Source: Xanthobacteraceae bacterium (lineage in GTDB: Bacteria; Pseudomonadota; Alphaproteobacteria; Rhizobiales; Xanthobacteraceae). Taken from it: a DNA stretch of 64,000 nucleotides. Positions 27,233 to 36,382 of the stretch are shown in pieces. A model generated the notes under the pieces. It did no database searches and was not told where the DNA came from. It worked only from the letters and a program-made list of their open reading frames with translations. A program made the position numbers and the translations under genes. Positions within the stretch are counted from its first letter, which is position 1; each line of letters starts with the position of its first letter. The DNA is taken from contig JAHBZB010000002.1 in NCBI GenBank assembly GCA_019635635.1, positions 372,001 through 436,000 on the forward strand. Reading direction: 5' to 3'.

Positions 27233-29335
27233 TCAGAAGCGCGTATTGACGAACAAGCGGATATCACGGCCGGGCGCAAGCACTTCGTCCTTGTTGAAGG
27301 CGACGTGATTGCGGATATCGTCGTTCAAGAGATTGTTGCCGACAAGGCCGATCGTAATCTCGCGGGGCCCGCCGGTCCCCTGTAACGTCTTCGTGTAGCT
27401 GATTTCCGCCTTCAGGAGATTATAGCCCTTGGTCGCCGTTTCGTTGGCCGAGACCCGGTCCTGATCGAAGGCGTGTAACAGGAAGGTGCGGGCGAGCCAG
27501 TTGCCGTCGCGCCAGAACAGACCGGCGCCAACCCGCTGCGGCGGAATGCGCGGAACATTTGTACCGTCCGAGAACCGCGCGCGCACGATGTCGTATTGGC
27601 CGTCGATGCCGAAAGTGCCGCCGGCGAGCGGCATGACGTCAAGCTGCGCCACCGCTTCGAAGCCGGAGAAGTTCGCGTTCTGCTGCGAATAGACGATCTG
27701 CTCGAGCTCGGTGCCGCCGTTGCCGCAGGTCAGGAAATCGTCGTCGCACTGGTTGCCGGTGAAGCGCTTGTAAATGAAGCCGTTATAGCGCGTGTGGAAC
27801 ACGCTCGCGTCGAAGCGCAGCGCGCCCTTCGCTCGGCGCAGGCCGAGCTCGAAACTCGCCGCCGCTTCCTTGTTGAGATTCGGATCGCCGATCTCGAAGG
27901 TGCCGGTCGCCTCGTGCGGGCCTTTCGAGAACAACTCTGCCGCCTTCGGCGCACGCTCGACATATTGCGCTGTGAAGCGGCCGACCGTCTGCCACGGCAG
28001 ATCGCGCAGCAGACCGGCGCTCACGCTCACCGGTACGAAATCGCGGGTCGAGCCGAACAGCGCGAGGTCGGGCGGCCCGACATAGCCTGCGGGCGCGTTC
28101 GCGCCGGTGCCGTCGATGCGCACGCCTTCGATGCGGGCGGCGGTCTGCAAACGCCAGAGCGGATCGAGCTGGACCTCGTTGAAGATGTAACTTGCAAAAC
28201 TCGTGGTCTGCGCTGGCGCGAGCAGCGAACCCGCCTCGCCCGCGGTCGAGAGATTCTGGTTGTTGAAGTGGAAGCCGACCGCCGACTGCATCGGGCCGAT
28301 CGCGGTTTTCCAAGGCGTGAGCTGAAACTCGATCCGTGCTTCCTGCTCGCGATTCTTGAACGTGGAACCGATCTCGGGCGTAGGGTCGTCGTGGATCTCG
28401 TCGTGTTTGTAGTCGGCGGCACCGAACCAGAAGCGGATCGCATCGAAGGTGCCGTTGTCGGGCCGGTATTCGCCTTGCGATGAGAACTTCAACTGCTGCA
28501 TCGCGATCCGCGTGTTTTCGGCAGCACCCTCACCCGGAATGCCGTAGAGCGATTCCGTATAGGCGACGTTGAAGCCGGCGTAGCCGTTCTGCCCGAAAGT
28601 AGACGCGCCGATCGACTGGCCGTTCGAGCGCTGGAACGTATTGAGCTGCCGCCCAAGCGGCGTGTTGTAGTCGTTCGCGCTGCGGCCGAAGGCATCGAAG
28701 AACACCGCGTATTGCCCATTGCCCGCGCGCAACACGGTCGCGCCCTGCGCGCCCTGATCGACCGACGAAAGGCTGCCGCGCACATCGACGTTGATGCCGC
28801 GGAACGGCGAAGAAATGATCCGGTCGGTATCGACTTCGACCACGCCGCCGATCGCGCCGGAGCCATAGCGCAAGGTCGCAGGTCCACGGATGACTTCGAT
28901 CTGATTGGCAACCAGCGGATTGATCGGCACCGCGTGATCTTCGCCGAAGGCGGAAACGTCCATCGCGCCGATGCCGTTCTCCTGCACGCGCACGCGATAG
29001 TTATCGAGACCGCGGATGATCGGACGGCTCGCGATATTCGGCACGAAGCCGGTCGCGGAAACCCCGGGATAAGTGGAAAGCATGTCGCCGATGGTGCTCG
29101 CCGGACTTCTGCGGATTTCGTCCTGCGTCACCACCGTGATCGGCGCGAACACATATTCCAGCACCGGAAGCGTGCCGGGATTCCATGCCGGCGCATTTTG
29201 CGCGCCGGTTCGCTGCGCGATGGGCGACGGTGCGGAAACCACGATCTCGGGAAGCACTTCCTGGGCCGCCGCGCCTGAAACGCCACCCGCAAGATGAGCC
29301 GCCACGAGCGCCGCTGCGCAATACCGGAATTTCAT
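27233..29335 (-). CDS. TonB-dependent outer-membrane receptor (probably metal)
   Basis: This 700-residue receptor has a signal peptide ending GAAAQ, a TonB-box-like LPEIVVSA, a plug domain (about residues 60-170: ITVVTQDEIRRSPASTIGDM, IRGPATLRYGSGAIGG) and a 22-strand-type barrel ending in Phe (LFVNTRF), as needed for barrel insertion. The operon partner is a ZnuA-like protein and the divergent neighbour is a cation exporter, so zinc or a related metal is the likely cargo. ATG 29335 follows GGGGGCG; the frame is open further upstream but without signal-peptide character. Two dyads lie directly upstream. Confidence 0.9.
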   Translation of the reverse strand: MKFRYCAAALVAAHLAGGVSGAAAQEVLPEIVVSAPSPIAQRTGAQNAPAWNPGTLPVLEYVFAPITVVTQDEIRRSPASTIGDMLSTYPGVSATGFVPNIASRPIIRGLDNYRVRVQENGIGAMDVSAFGEDHAVPINPLVANQIEVIRGPATLRYGSGAIGGVVEVDTDRIISSPFRGINVDVRGSLSSVDQGAQGATVLRAGNGQYAVFFDAFGRSANDYNTPLGRQLNTFQRSNGQSIGASTFGQNGYAGFNVAYTESLYGIPGEGAAENTRIAMQQLKFSSQGEYRPDNGTFDAIRFWFGAADYKHDEIHDDPTPEIGSTFKNREQEARIEFQLTPWKTAIGPMQSAVGFHFNNQNLSTAGEAGSLLAPAQTTSFASYIFNEVQLDPLWRLQTAARIEGVRIDGTGANAPAGYVGPPDLALFGSTRDFVPVSVSAGLLRDLPWQTVGRFTAQYVERAPKAAELFSKGPHEATGTFEIGDPNLNKEAAASFELGLRRAKGALRFDASVFHTRYNGFIYKRFTGNQCDDDFLTCGNGGTELEQIVYSQQNANFSGFEAVAQLDVMPLAGGTFGIDGQYDIVRARFSDGTNVPRIPPQRVGAGLFWRDGNWLARTFLLHAFDQDRVSANETATKGYNLLKAEISYTKTLQGTGGPREITIGLVGNNLLNDDIRNHVAFNKDEVLAPGRDIRLFVNTRF

Positions 29336-29348
29336 AACGCCCCCGCTT

Positions 29349-29382
29349 TGATACTTTGTATCATTATTGATACAATATATCA
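29349..29382. promoter_or_regulatory. Two operator-like dyads between metal-uptake operon and exporter
   Basis: TGATACTTTGTATCA (29349-29363) is a perfect odd palindrome and TGATACAATATATCA (29368-29382) a near-perfect one. Their centres are 19 bases apart, about two helical turns. They begin 13 bases upstream of the TonB-receptor start, in an AT-rich patch that probably contains its promoter. The size and context suggest a Fur-superfamily repressor such as Zur. That identification is inference. Confidence 0.65.
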
Positions 29383-29522
29383 GATGGCGGTCAAGCGCCG
29401 CTTCGCCGCGGCCCTGCCGTCGCGATACGGCGCTCCTGCAACTGATTTGCATTTCAATTTCAGTCGCTTGCGCAGCATGAACGAACCGCCTAGACCGGCC
29501 CGGTCCGCGAGGCTGGAAGTCC

Positions 29523-30410
29523 ATGAAGCGCGTCGAGATCTTCGCAACCGTGAATATCGCAGTCGGCGTGAGCGTGCTCGCGCTGAAGTATCTCGCCTAT
29601 CACTTAACCGGCTCGGTCGCGTTGTTCTCGGATGCGATCGAAAGCATCGTCAACGTGCTGACCGCGATCGCCGCGCTGATCGCAGTGCGCTTCGCGGCGC
29701 AGCCCGCCGACAAGGATCACCCCTACGGCCATCACAAGGCGGAATATGTTTCCGCCGTCATCGAGGGCGTGCTGATCGTGATCGCGGCGCTCGCGATCCT
29801 GCGCGCCGCGTGGGGCGCTTATCATGTGCCGCGCATGATCGAGGCGCCGTGGCTCGGTCTTGCCATCAACGGCGCGGCTTTGGTCGTCAATCTTGTGTGG
29901 GCGCTCGCGCTGCTTCGGCAGGGCCGCAGGCATCACTCGGCCGCGCTCGTCGCCGACGGTCGCCACCTGATGACCGACGTGGTTTCGTCCGTTGGCGTGC
30001 TCGCCGGTCTTTTGATCGCAATCTATTCCGGCATTCGTGTGCTGGATCCCCTGCTCGCAGTTCTGGTCGCGCTGAACATCCTGTGGTCGGGCTGGAAGCT
30101 CATGAAGGAATCCGCAGGCGGGTTGCTCGACGAGGCGCTGCCCGAGGAAGCGCTCGAGCGCATCCGCGCGGCAATCGCAAAAAATGCCGACGGCGCGATC
30201 GAAGCGCACGACCTGCGCACGCGCCACGCGGGACCGATGACCTTCGTCGAATTTCATCTGGTGGTGAAGGGCTCGATGTCGGTCACCGACGCGCACGACA
30301 TCTGCGACCGGCTGGAACGTGCGATCAAGGCAGAAGTCAACGACGCGCTGATCTCAATTCACGTCGAGCCCGACGACAAGGCGAAGCACTCGGGGATCGT
30401 GGTTTTATAA
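29523..30410 (+). CDS. Cation diffusion facilitator (metal:proton antiporter)
   Basis: This 295-residue CDF transporter exports divalent metal ions from the cytoplasm. Six hydrophobic helices (about residues 10-205) precede a cytoplasmic metal-binding domain (TRHAGPMTFVEFHLVVKG ... ISIHVEPDD). Transport-site residues are HxxxD in TM5 (HLMTD), but TM2 carries ExxxN in SDAIESIVNV instead of the usual HxxxD or DxxxD, so metal preference may differ from ZitB/YiiP. ATG 29523 follows GGAAG. It is transcribed away from the TonB-receptor/ZnuA operon with twin dyads between them. Confidence 0.9.
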   Translation: MKRVEIFATVNIAVGVSVLALKYLAYHLTGSVALFSDAIESIVNVLTAIAALIAVRFAAQPADKDHPYGHHKAEYVSAVIEGVLIVIAALAILRAAWGAYHVPRMIEAPWLGLAINGAALVVNLVWALALLRQGRRHHSAALVADGRHLMTDVVSSVGVLAGLLIAIYSGIRVLDPLLAVLVALNILWSGWKLMKESAGGLLDEALPEEALERIRAAIAKNADGAIEAHDLRTRHAGPMTFVEFHLVVKGSMSVTDAHDICDRLERAIKAEVNDALISIHVEPDDKAKHSGIVVL

Positions 30411-30530
30411 CTGTCATCCCGGGGGCAGCGCGCAGCGATGAACCCGGAATCCAGGGCAACAAACTTTGGGTTTCGAAATTGTAGCCTTGGATTCCGGATC
30501 GCCGCTTCGCGTCATCCGGAATGACGGTAA
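30411..30530. repeat. Palindromic repeat cluster
   Basis: The segment has the composition of interspersed palindromes: ATTCCGGAT (30491-30499) pairs with ATCCGGAAT (30514-30522), and a related unit (CCCGG...CCGG) precedes it. The same core, TCATTCCGGATCGCCGC, recurs at 62111-62127. It lies between convergent genes and may act as a bidirectional terminator. Confidence 0.6.
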
Positions 30531-30941
30531 TTACTCGTTCGGCGACCAGGCCTTGTAGTCACCCGTCGCCTGCGGGCGCTTGCCGGTCGACAATGTCGAG
30601 CCGCGCGGACGCCACGCGCTCGGCGTGCCGGTGTAATTCGGACGATGCGGCTTTTCCCAGTCGCGGGCTTTGTAATTCTCGGCCACCGGCGGCGTGTCGA
30701 CGGTGTGATGCAGCCAGCCGTGCCAGTCCGGTCCGATGCGCGAAGGCTCGGCAAGGCCGTTATAGATCACCCAGCGGCGTTCGAACTGGAAGTCCTTCTC
30801 CACCCGGCCGCGGTCGGTGCGGTAATAGCGGTTGCCCTGGCTGTCGGTACCGACGTGCTCGCCATAGAGCCACGTCCACCAGAACGTGCCCCAGGTCGCC
30901 GAATTCCACCAGGTAAAGATGCCGAGGAAGAAGGTTTTCAT
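30531..30941 (-). CDS. NDUFA12-like NADH:ubiquinone oxidoreductase accessory subunit
   Basis: This is a 136-residue homologue of the mitochondrial complex I subunit NDUFA12 (B17.2), an accessory subunit present in alphaproteobacterial complex I. Family segments are FFLGIFTWWNSATWGT, GEHVGTDSQGNRYYR, RRWVIYNGLAEPSRIGPDWH, GWLHHTVDTPP, PHRPNYTGTPSAWRPRGS and ATGDYKAWSP. It lacks membrane helices and is expected on the matrix-equivalent side. Its presence supports an alphaproteobacterial host. Confidence 0.93.
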   Translation of the reverse strand: MKTFFLGIFTWWNSATWGTFWWTWLYGEHVGTDSQGNRYYRTDRGRVEKDFQFERRWVIYNGLAEPSRIGPDWHGWLHHTVDTPPVAENYKARDWEKPHRPNYTGTPSAWRPRGSTLSTGKRPQATGDYKAWSPNE

Positions 30942-30985
30942 GGCCGCCCGTCTAGCACGGGGCCGCGCCCGCGCAAACGCGGCAA

Positions 30986-32044
30986 TCAGGCCGATTTCGC
31001 GGGCGGGATGAACTTCTGCACGACGCCGAGCTCTTTCAGCCGCGCGGCGACGTGCACCACGACGCCCCGCACTACCCCCGATTTCAGGTCCGGGTCGTCG
31101 GCCAGCACAAGATGGGCGACCTGCGAAAGATGCTGTTTCGGGTCGATGCCCTTGGAGAGTGCGGCGAGCGTGCTTTCGTCGAGCAGCTTCTGGGCCTGCG
31201 CGATCGAAGTCACGCCTTCCTGTTTCTTCAATTCGCGGAAGCGCTCCATGAGTTCTTCGTTGGTGCCGTCGAACGGCCTGTTCGGCGCGTTCTTTTTCGC
31301 GTTCATGCCGGTGATCGCTTCGGCCGCGGAGACCGCTTCGGCGGTGGACACGATTTCAGGCATCGGCTCAGCGGAAGGCGCGGATTGCGAAACGGCTTCT
31401 GGCTTCACTTCGGGCGTCGGCTCCGCCGCAGGAAACAGCGCGGCGTTGATCGCGGCTTCCGCGCTCTGCGAAGCTGTCTGTGGTGCAGGCACGATGGGCG
31501 TCGGTGCGGGCTCGGGCGCGGCCGTCGCTGCGGGCGGCGTTACGGCGGCCGGCTCCGCCGCAGGCGTCGCGGCAACAGGGGTCGCGGCGGCTGAGGGATG
31601 CGCGACCGGAACCGGGCTTGGGCTTGGGCTTGGGCTTGGGCTTGGGCTTGGCTCCTTCTTCTCGGCGGCGGCCTTTTCGGCTTCCGCCTTCTCGGTCGCA
31701 ACGACCAGCTTCTCGAGCGTTTCGGAAGGCTTATCTTCCTTTTTCGCTTCTTCTTTTTCCTGTTTCTTTTCGTCTTCCTTTTTTGCGGCTTTCGTCTCGG
31801 CCTTCGCGGCGCGCGGGCGGGAGAACATCGCCGCGATCAGGCCGAAGAACATCGCGACCACGATGGCCGCGAAATAGAGCAACACCGAACCCTGACGATT
31901 GAGATGAAAATCTGCGCCGCAGAGCGCGCGCGCGTCGAGCGACGGGATCGCAAGCGCGCCCCGGCAGAACATCGGCGCCGCCACATAATGACCGAGCGCC
32001 AACACAGCCACGAAAAAGATAATGGCAACGATGCCCGCCCGCAT
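30986..32044 (-). CDS. Ala/Pro/Lys-rich membrane protein, function unknown
   Basis: This 352-residue protein has two N-terminal hydrophobic segments (about residues 3-25 and 52-75), then a charged Lys/Glu stretch (KKEDEKKQEKEEAKKEDK), a Ser-Pro repeat (SPSPSPSPSP), an Ala/Pro/Val-rich linker and a C-terminal helical domain (residues 260-350: NEELMERFRELKKQEGVTS, ESTLAALSKGIDPKQHLSQV). It is probably anchored in the inner membrane with a flexible domain. The Ser-Pro repeat is encoded by a perfect hexanucleotide array. Family not recognised. Confidence 0.65.
   Translation of the reverse strand: MRAGIVAIIFFVAVLALGHYVAAPMFCRGALAIPSLDARALCGADFHLNRQGSVLLYFAAIVVAMFFGLIAAMFSRPRAAKAETKAAKKEDEKKQEKEEAKKEDKPSETLEKLVVATEKAEAEKAAAEKKEPSPSPSPSPSPSPVPVAHPSAAATPVAATPAAEPAAVTPPAATAAPEPAPTPIVPAPQTASQSAEAAINAALFPAAEPTPEVKPEAVSQSAPSAEPMPEIVSTAEAVSAAEAITGMNAKKNAPNRPFDGTNEELMERFRELKKQEGVTSIAQAQKLLDESTLAALSKGIDPKQHLSQVAHLVLADDPDLKSGVVRGVVVHVAARLKELGVVQKFIPPAKSA
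31614..31649. repeat. Hexanucleotide tandem array (GGGCTT)6
   Basis: Six perfect GGGCTT units inside the Ala/Pro-rich protein gene encode alternating Ser-Pro on the minus strand. As the unit is a multiple of three, slippage would change repeat length without shifting frame. Confidence 0.9.
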
Positions 32045-32684
32045 CGACCTACTCCCACCAACGCTACGAAATCACACCCGCGCCTCGCATTTTGGGGCAA
32101 GGTTCCGGCGGAGTCTAGAAACGAGCGGCGAACTCGCGGATGCCCGGCCGTTCCGCCGCATGCCCTGATCGCGGGGGCTCTAAAAATTTTTCTCGCCCGA
32201 TTCCGGGGATAGCGGGCAAAGCCAGCAAAACCGGGCTGCCGACTCGCGGCCTAGCTCGTAGCGTGGCCCCGTCAACTCTTGTTCTGGGTCGGGAATCGGC
32301 TCCGAATGGACGCTTCAGAGGCCGGAGATTCGGGCAAGCGGCTATCCCCGATATTCAACCCTGACCCACCAGTTTTAGTGTTTCGTAACGGTTGGCGTAC
32401 TATTACTTGACGCGTTAGGTAGAGTCACCGTAGCGTCATGTTTCGTCCGGGCGGGAAGTAATGCGGCCGTTCGGACCTCCCAAAAGAGGGCTGAGACGAG
32501 GGCGCCGGGCAAAAGCCTGCCCAGCGAACGGTCGTCCTGTCGCCTCCCCGGGGTCTATAATCCGGGGCTGAACCCGCCCGAAAGTGGCTGGTTGGTCCCA
32601 AGGGAGGCTCGACGCAGATCGAGCCTGCAACACAAGAGCGCGGAGAGGACGGGTTCCGCGCCCGAAGAAATGGGGACGATAAAG
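32045..32684 (+). other. Long nrdJ upstream region
   Basis: These 640 bases contain no convincing gene. A perfect 8-bp hairpin AGGCTCGA/TCGAGCCT (32605-32626) and a CCCCGG/CCGGGG stem (32546-32567) lie within 140 bases of the nrdJ start. A weak promoter-like TTGACG occurs at 32407. I found no NrdR box and no B12-box sequence typical of cobalamin riboswitches. Confidence 0.5.
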
Positions 32685-35600
32685 ATGCGTATTCCGCGCC
32701 GGTACACCAAAGAAGGCCAGTCGCCGTATTCCGCCATCACCTTCCGCAAGGCGACGAGTGAGATTCGCAATCCGGACGGGTCGGTCGTCTTCAAGCTCGA
32801 CAATATCGACGTGCCCGAGCACTTCTCGCAGGTCGCGACCGACGTGCTGGCGCAGAAGTATTTCCGCAAGGCCGGCGTCCCCGCGAAGCTGAAGCGCGTG
32901 GAAGAGGAAACGGTCCCCTCCTTCCTCTGGCGCTCGGTCGCCGACGACAAGGCGCTTGGCGATCTGCCCGAGAAACAACGCATCGTCGGCGAAACGCAGG
33001 CCACCCAGGTATTCGACCGCCTCGCCGGCACCTGGACCTACTGGGGCTGGAAGGGCGGCTACTTCGACACCGAAGGCGACGCATCCGCGTTCTTCGACGA
33101 AATGCGCTACATGCTCGCCATGCAGATGGCGGCGCCGAACTCGCCGCAGTGGTTCAACACCGGCCTGCACTGGGCCTACGGCATCGACGGCCCCGGCCAG
33201 GGCCACTTCTATGTCGATCCCTTCACCGGCAAGCTGACGCAGTCGGCCTCCGCCTACGAGCATCCGCAGCCGCATGCCTGTTTCATCCAGTCGGTGCAGG
33301 ACGATCTCGTCAACGAAGGCGGCATCATGGATTTGTGGGTGCGCGAAGCGCGCCTCTTTAAATACGGCTCGGGCACCGGCTCGAACTTCTCGATGCTGCG
33401 CGGCGAGAACGAGAAACTCTCCGGCGGCGGCAAGTCCTCCGGCCTGATGTCGTTCCTGAAGATCGGCGACCGCGCGGCGGGCGCGATCAAGTCGGGCGGC
33501 ACCACGCGGCGCGCGGCCAAGATGGTCGTGGTCGACGCAGATCACCCGGACATCGAAAACTACATCGACTGGAAAGTGATCGAGGAACAGAAGGTCGCGG
33601 CTCTCGTGACCGGCTCCAAGGTCGTGCAGAAGCACATGAAGGCGGTGATGAAGGCCGCCATCAATTGCGACGGCAACGGCGACGACTGCTTCAACCCCGA
33701 GAAGAACCCTGCTCTGAAGCGCGAAATCAAGGCCGCGCGTAAGGCCATGGTGCCGGACAATTACATCCAGCGTGTGATCCAGTTCGCGAAGCAGGGCTAC
33801 AAAGACATCCACTTCCCGGTCTACGACACCGACTGGGATAGCGAAGCCTATCTCACCGTCGCCGGGCAGAACTCGAACAACTCGGTGCGCGTCACCGACG
33901 ACTTCCTGCGCGCGGTCGAGAAAGACGGCGAGTGGAATCTCACGCGCCGCAAGGACGGCTCGGTCGCAAAGACGCTGAAGGCCAAAGAGCTCTGGGAAAA
34001 GATCGGCCATGCCGCCTGGGCCTGCGCCGATCCCGGCATCCAGTTCCACACCACCGTCAACGACTGGCACACCTGCCCGGCTTCCGGCCCGATCCGCGCG
34101 TCGAACCCGTGCTCGGAATACATGTTCCTCGACGACACGGCCTGCAACCTCGCCTCGCTGAACCTGCTGCGCTTCCGCGCCGAGGACAAGTCGTTCGACG
34201 TGGACTCGTACGAACACGCGGTCCGGCTCTGGACCATCGTGCTCGAAATTTCCGTGATGATGGCGCAGTTCCCGTCGCGCGAGATCGCGGAGCTTAGCTA
34301 CCGCTACCGCACGCTGGGCCTCGGCTACGCGAACATCGGCGGCTGGCTGATGACCGCGGGTATTGCGTATGACTCCGACGAGGCCCGTGCCTTCACCGGC
34401 GCGATCACCGCGATCATGACTGGCGTGTCCTATGCGACCTCCGCCGAGATGGCGGCCGAACTCGGCGCCTTCCCCGGCTATGAGCCGAACCGCGAGCATA
34501 TGCTGCGCGTCATCCGCAACCATCGCCGCGCGGCGCATGGCGACAAGGACGGCTACGAGCAATTGTCGATCCCGCCGGTGCCGCTCGACATTGCGAACTG
34601 CCCGGACGAGCGCCTGGTCGCGCGCGCGGCTGCTGCGTGGAACCGCGCGCTCGAGCTCGGCCACAAGCATGGCTTCCGCAACGCGCAGGCAACGGTGATC
34701 GCGCCGACCGGCACGATCGGTCTCGTCATGGATTGCGACACCACCGGCATCGAGCCGGACTTCGCGCTGGTGAAGTTCAAGAAGCTCGCCGGCGGCGGCT
34801 ACTTCAAGATCATCAACCAGGCGGTGCCGGAAGCGCTGCGCACGTTGGGTTACTCCGAAGCGCATATCGCCGAGATCGAAGCCTATGCGGTTGGTCACGG
34901 CACGCTCTCGAACGCTCCCGCGATCAACCACTCCTCGCTCGGCGCGAAAGGCTTCGACGCGGACACGATCAAGATGCTGGAAGGCAAGCTCGCCACCGCC
35001 TTCGACATCAAGTTCGTGTTCAACCGCTGGACGCTCGGCGACGAAACGATGAAGAAGCTCGGTGTCTCCGACGAGCAGATGGCGGATCCCGCGTTCGATC
35101 TGCTGACGCATCTCGGCTTCTCCAAGCGCGACATCGAGTCCGCGAACACGCACGTCGCGGGCGCGATGACGCTGGAAGGCGCACCGCATCTCAAGGTCGA
35201 GCACTATCCGGTGTTCGATTGCGCGACGCCCTGCGGCCGCATCGGCAAGCGTTATCTCTCGGTTGAATCGCACATCCGCATGATGGCGGCGGCACAGCCC
35301 TTCATCTCGGGCGCGATCTCGAAGACGATCAACATGCCGAACGACGCCTCGGTCGAGGACTGCAAGGCGAGCTACATGCTCTCCTGGCAGTTAGCTCTCA
35401 AAGCCAACGCGCTCTATCGCGACGGCTCGAAGCTCTCGCAGCCCTTGAACTCTGCGTTGATCCAGGACGAGGACGACGAGGACGATGCGGTGGACGCGCT
35501 GCTCGCACAGCCCGCGGCCGCGCGCGCCGCCGCGCTCTCCGAGAAAGTCGTCGAGCGCATCGTGGAGCGCGTCGAGCGCATCCGCGAGCGCGAGAAGCTG

Positions 35601-36362
35601 CCCTCGCGCCGCAAGGGCTACACGCAGAAGGCCGTGGTCGGCGGGCACAAGGTTTATCTCCGCACCGGCGAATATGACGACGGCCGCCTCGGCGAGATCT
35701 TCGTCGACATGCACAAGGAAGGCGCGACGCTGCGCTCGCTCCTCAACAACTTCGCGATCGCGATCTCGCTCGGCCTGCAATATGGCGTGCCGCTCGACGA
35801 ATATGTCGACGCCTTCACCTTCACCCGCTTCGAGCCCGCGGGCATGGTGACCGGCAACGACACCATCAAGATGGCGACTTCGATCCTCGACTATGTGTTC
35901 CGCGAGCTCGCGATCTCCTACATGGGCCGCTACGACCTCGCGCATGTCGATCCGTCCGACATGGAAGTCGGCGCGCTCGGCAAGGGCGAAGACGAAGGCA
36001 AGCAGGCGCCGGTGATCTCGCGTGGCCTGGTGCGCGGCAAGACGCCGTCGCTCACCGCGGTATCGTCCACCGACGCGCGCGGCACGGAGAGCGCCCGCAC
36101 TTCGGCACCGGCCAATGTGGTCTCGGCTTTCCTTGCCGGCGGCCCGGCTGCTTCAACGGGTGCTGCGACCGCGCTCAAGCAAGCGCCGGTGGTGGAAAGC
36201 GAGGCCGAACGCGCGAAAGCGCTCGAGGTGAACCAGCGCGCGGCGGCGAAAGCGAAGGGCTACGAAGGCTCCTCCTGCCCCGAGTGCCACAACTTCACGA
36301 TGGTGCGGAACGGCACGTGTCTGAAGTGCGATACGTGCGGCAGCACGACGGGGTGCAGCTGA
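32685..36362 (+). CDS. nrdJ: Adenosylcobalamin-dependent ribonucleotide reductase (class II)
   Basis: This 1225-residue enzyme reduces ribonucleotides to deoxyribonucleotides using adenosylcobalamin to generate the thiyl radical. The large form is typical of alphaproteobacteria. Core residues are seen in the active-site strand [20 protein letters not shown], in PHACFIQSV and in [20 protein letters not shown]. The C-terminus ends in a cysteine-rich motif (SCPECHNF ... [14 protein letters not shown]) that probably delivers electrons or binds zinc. ATG 32685 lies 8 bases past GGGGA and fits the conserved N-terminus [11 protein letters not shown]; an ATG 15 bases upstream is possible. Confidence 0.96.
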   Translation: MRIPRRYTKEGQSPYSAITFRKATSEIRNPDGSVVFKLDNIDVPEHFSQVATDVLAQKYFRKAGVPAKLKRVEEETVPSFLWRSVADDKALGDLPEKQRIVGETQATQVFDRLAGTWTYWGWKGGYFDTEGDASAFFDEMRYMLAMQMAAPNSPQWFNTGLHWAYGIDGPGQGHFYVDPFTGKLTQSASAYEHPQPHACFIQSVQDDLVNEGGIMDLWVREARLFKYGSGTGSNFSMLRGENEKLSGGGKSSGLMSFLKIGDRAAGAIKSGGTTRRAAKMVVVDADHPDIENYIDWKVIEEQKVAALVTGSKVVQKHMKAVMKAAINCDGNGDDCFNPEKNPALKREIKAARKAMVPDNYIQRVIQFAKQGYKDIHFPVYDTDWDSEAYLTVAGQNSNNSVRVTDDFLRAVEKDGEWNLTRRKDGSVAKTLKAKELWEKIGHAAWACADPGIQFHTTVNDWHTCPASGPIRASNPCSEYMFLDDTACNLASLNLLRFRAEDKSFDVDSYEHAVRLWTIVLEISVMMAQFPSREIAELSYRYRTLGLGYANIGGWLMTAGIAYDSDEARAFTGAITAIMTGVSYATSAEMAAELGAFPGYEPNREHMLRVIRNHRRAAHGDKDGYEQLSIPPVPLDIANCPDERLVARAAAAWNRALELGHKHGFRNAQATVIAPTGTIGLVMDCDTTGIEPDFALVKFKKLAGGGYFKIINQAVPEALRTLGYSEAHIAEIEAYAVGHGTLSNAPAINHSSLGAKGFDADTIKMLEGKLATAFDIKFVFNRWTLGDETMKKLGVSDEQMADPAFDLLTHLGFSKRDIESANTHVAGAMTLEGAPHLKVEHYPVFDCATPCGRIGKRYLSVESHIRMMAAAQPFISGAISKTINMPNDASVEDCKASYMLSWQLALKANALYRDGSKLSQPLNSALIQDEDDEDDAVDALLAQPAAARAAALSEKVVERIVERVERIREREKLPSRRKGYTQKAVVGGHKVYLRTGEYDDGRLGEIFVDMHKEGATLRSLLNNFAIAISLGLQYGVPLDEYVDAFTFTRFEPAGMVTGNDTIKMATSILDYVFRELAISYMGRYDLAHVDPSDMEVGALGKGEDEGKQAPVISRGLVRGKTPSLTAVSSTDARGTESARTSAPANVVSAFLAGGPAASTGAATALKQAPVVESEAERAKALEVNQRAAAKAKGYEGSSCPECHNFTMVRNGTCLKCDTCGSTTGCS

Positions 36363-36382
36363 TAGGCTTGACCGTAGGACTA

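Noticed and set aside
29349..29382. CRISPR-like or tandem repeat
   Set aside because: Only two short dyads, not direct repeats with spacers; better explained as operators.
32045..32684. Cobalamin riboswitch in front of nrdJ
   Set aside because: I looked for GCCACTG-type B12-box and neighbouring conserved elements and did not see them; the B12-dependent enzyme alone is not evidence.
32436..35273. Long 945-codon open frame opposite nrdJ
   Set aside because: Mirror frame of nrdJ caused by high GC in third positions; no recognisable protein features.
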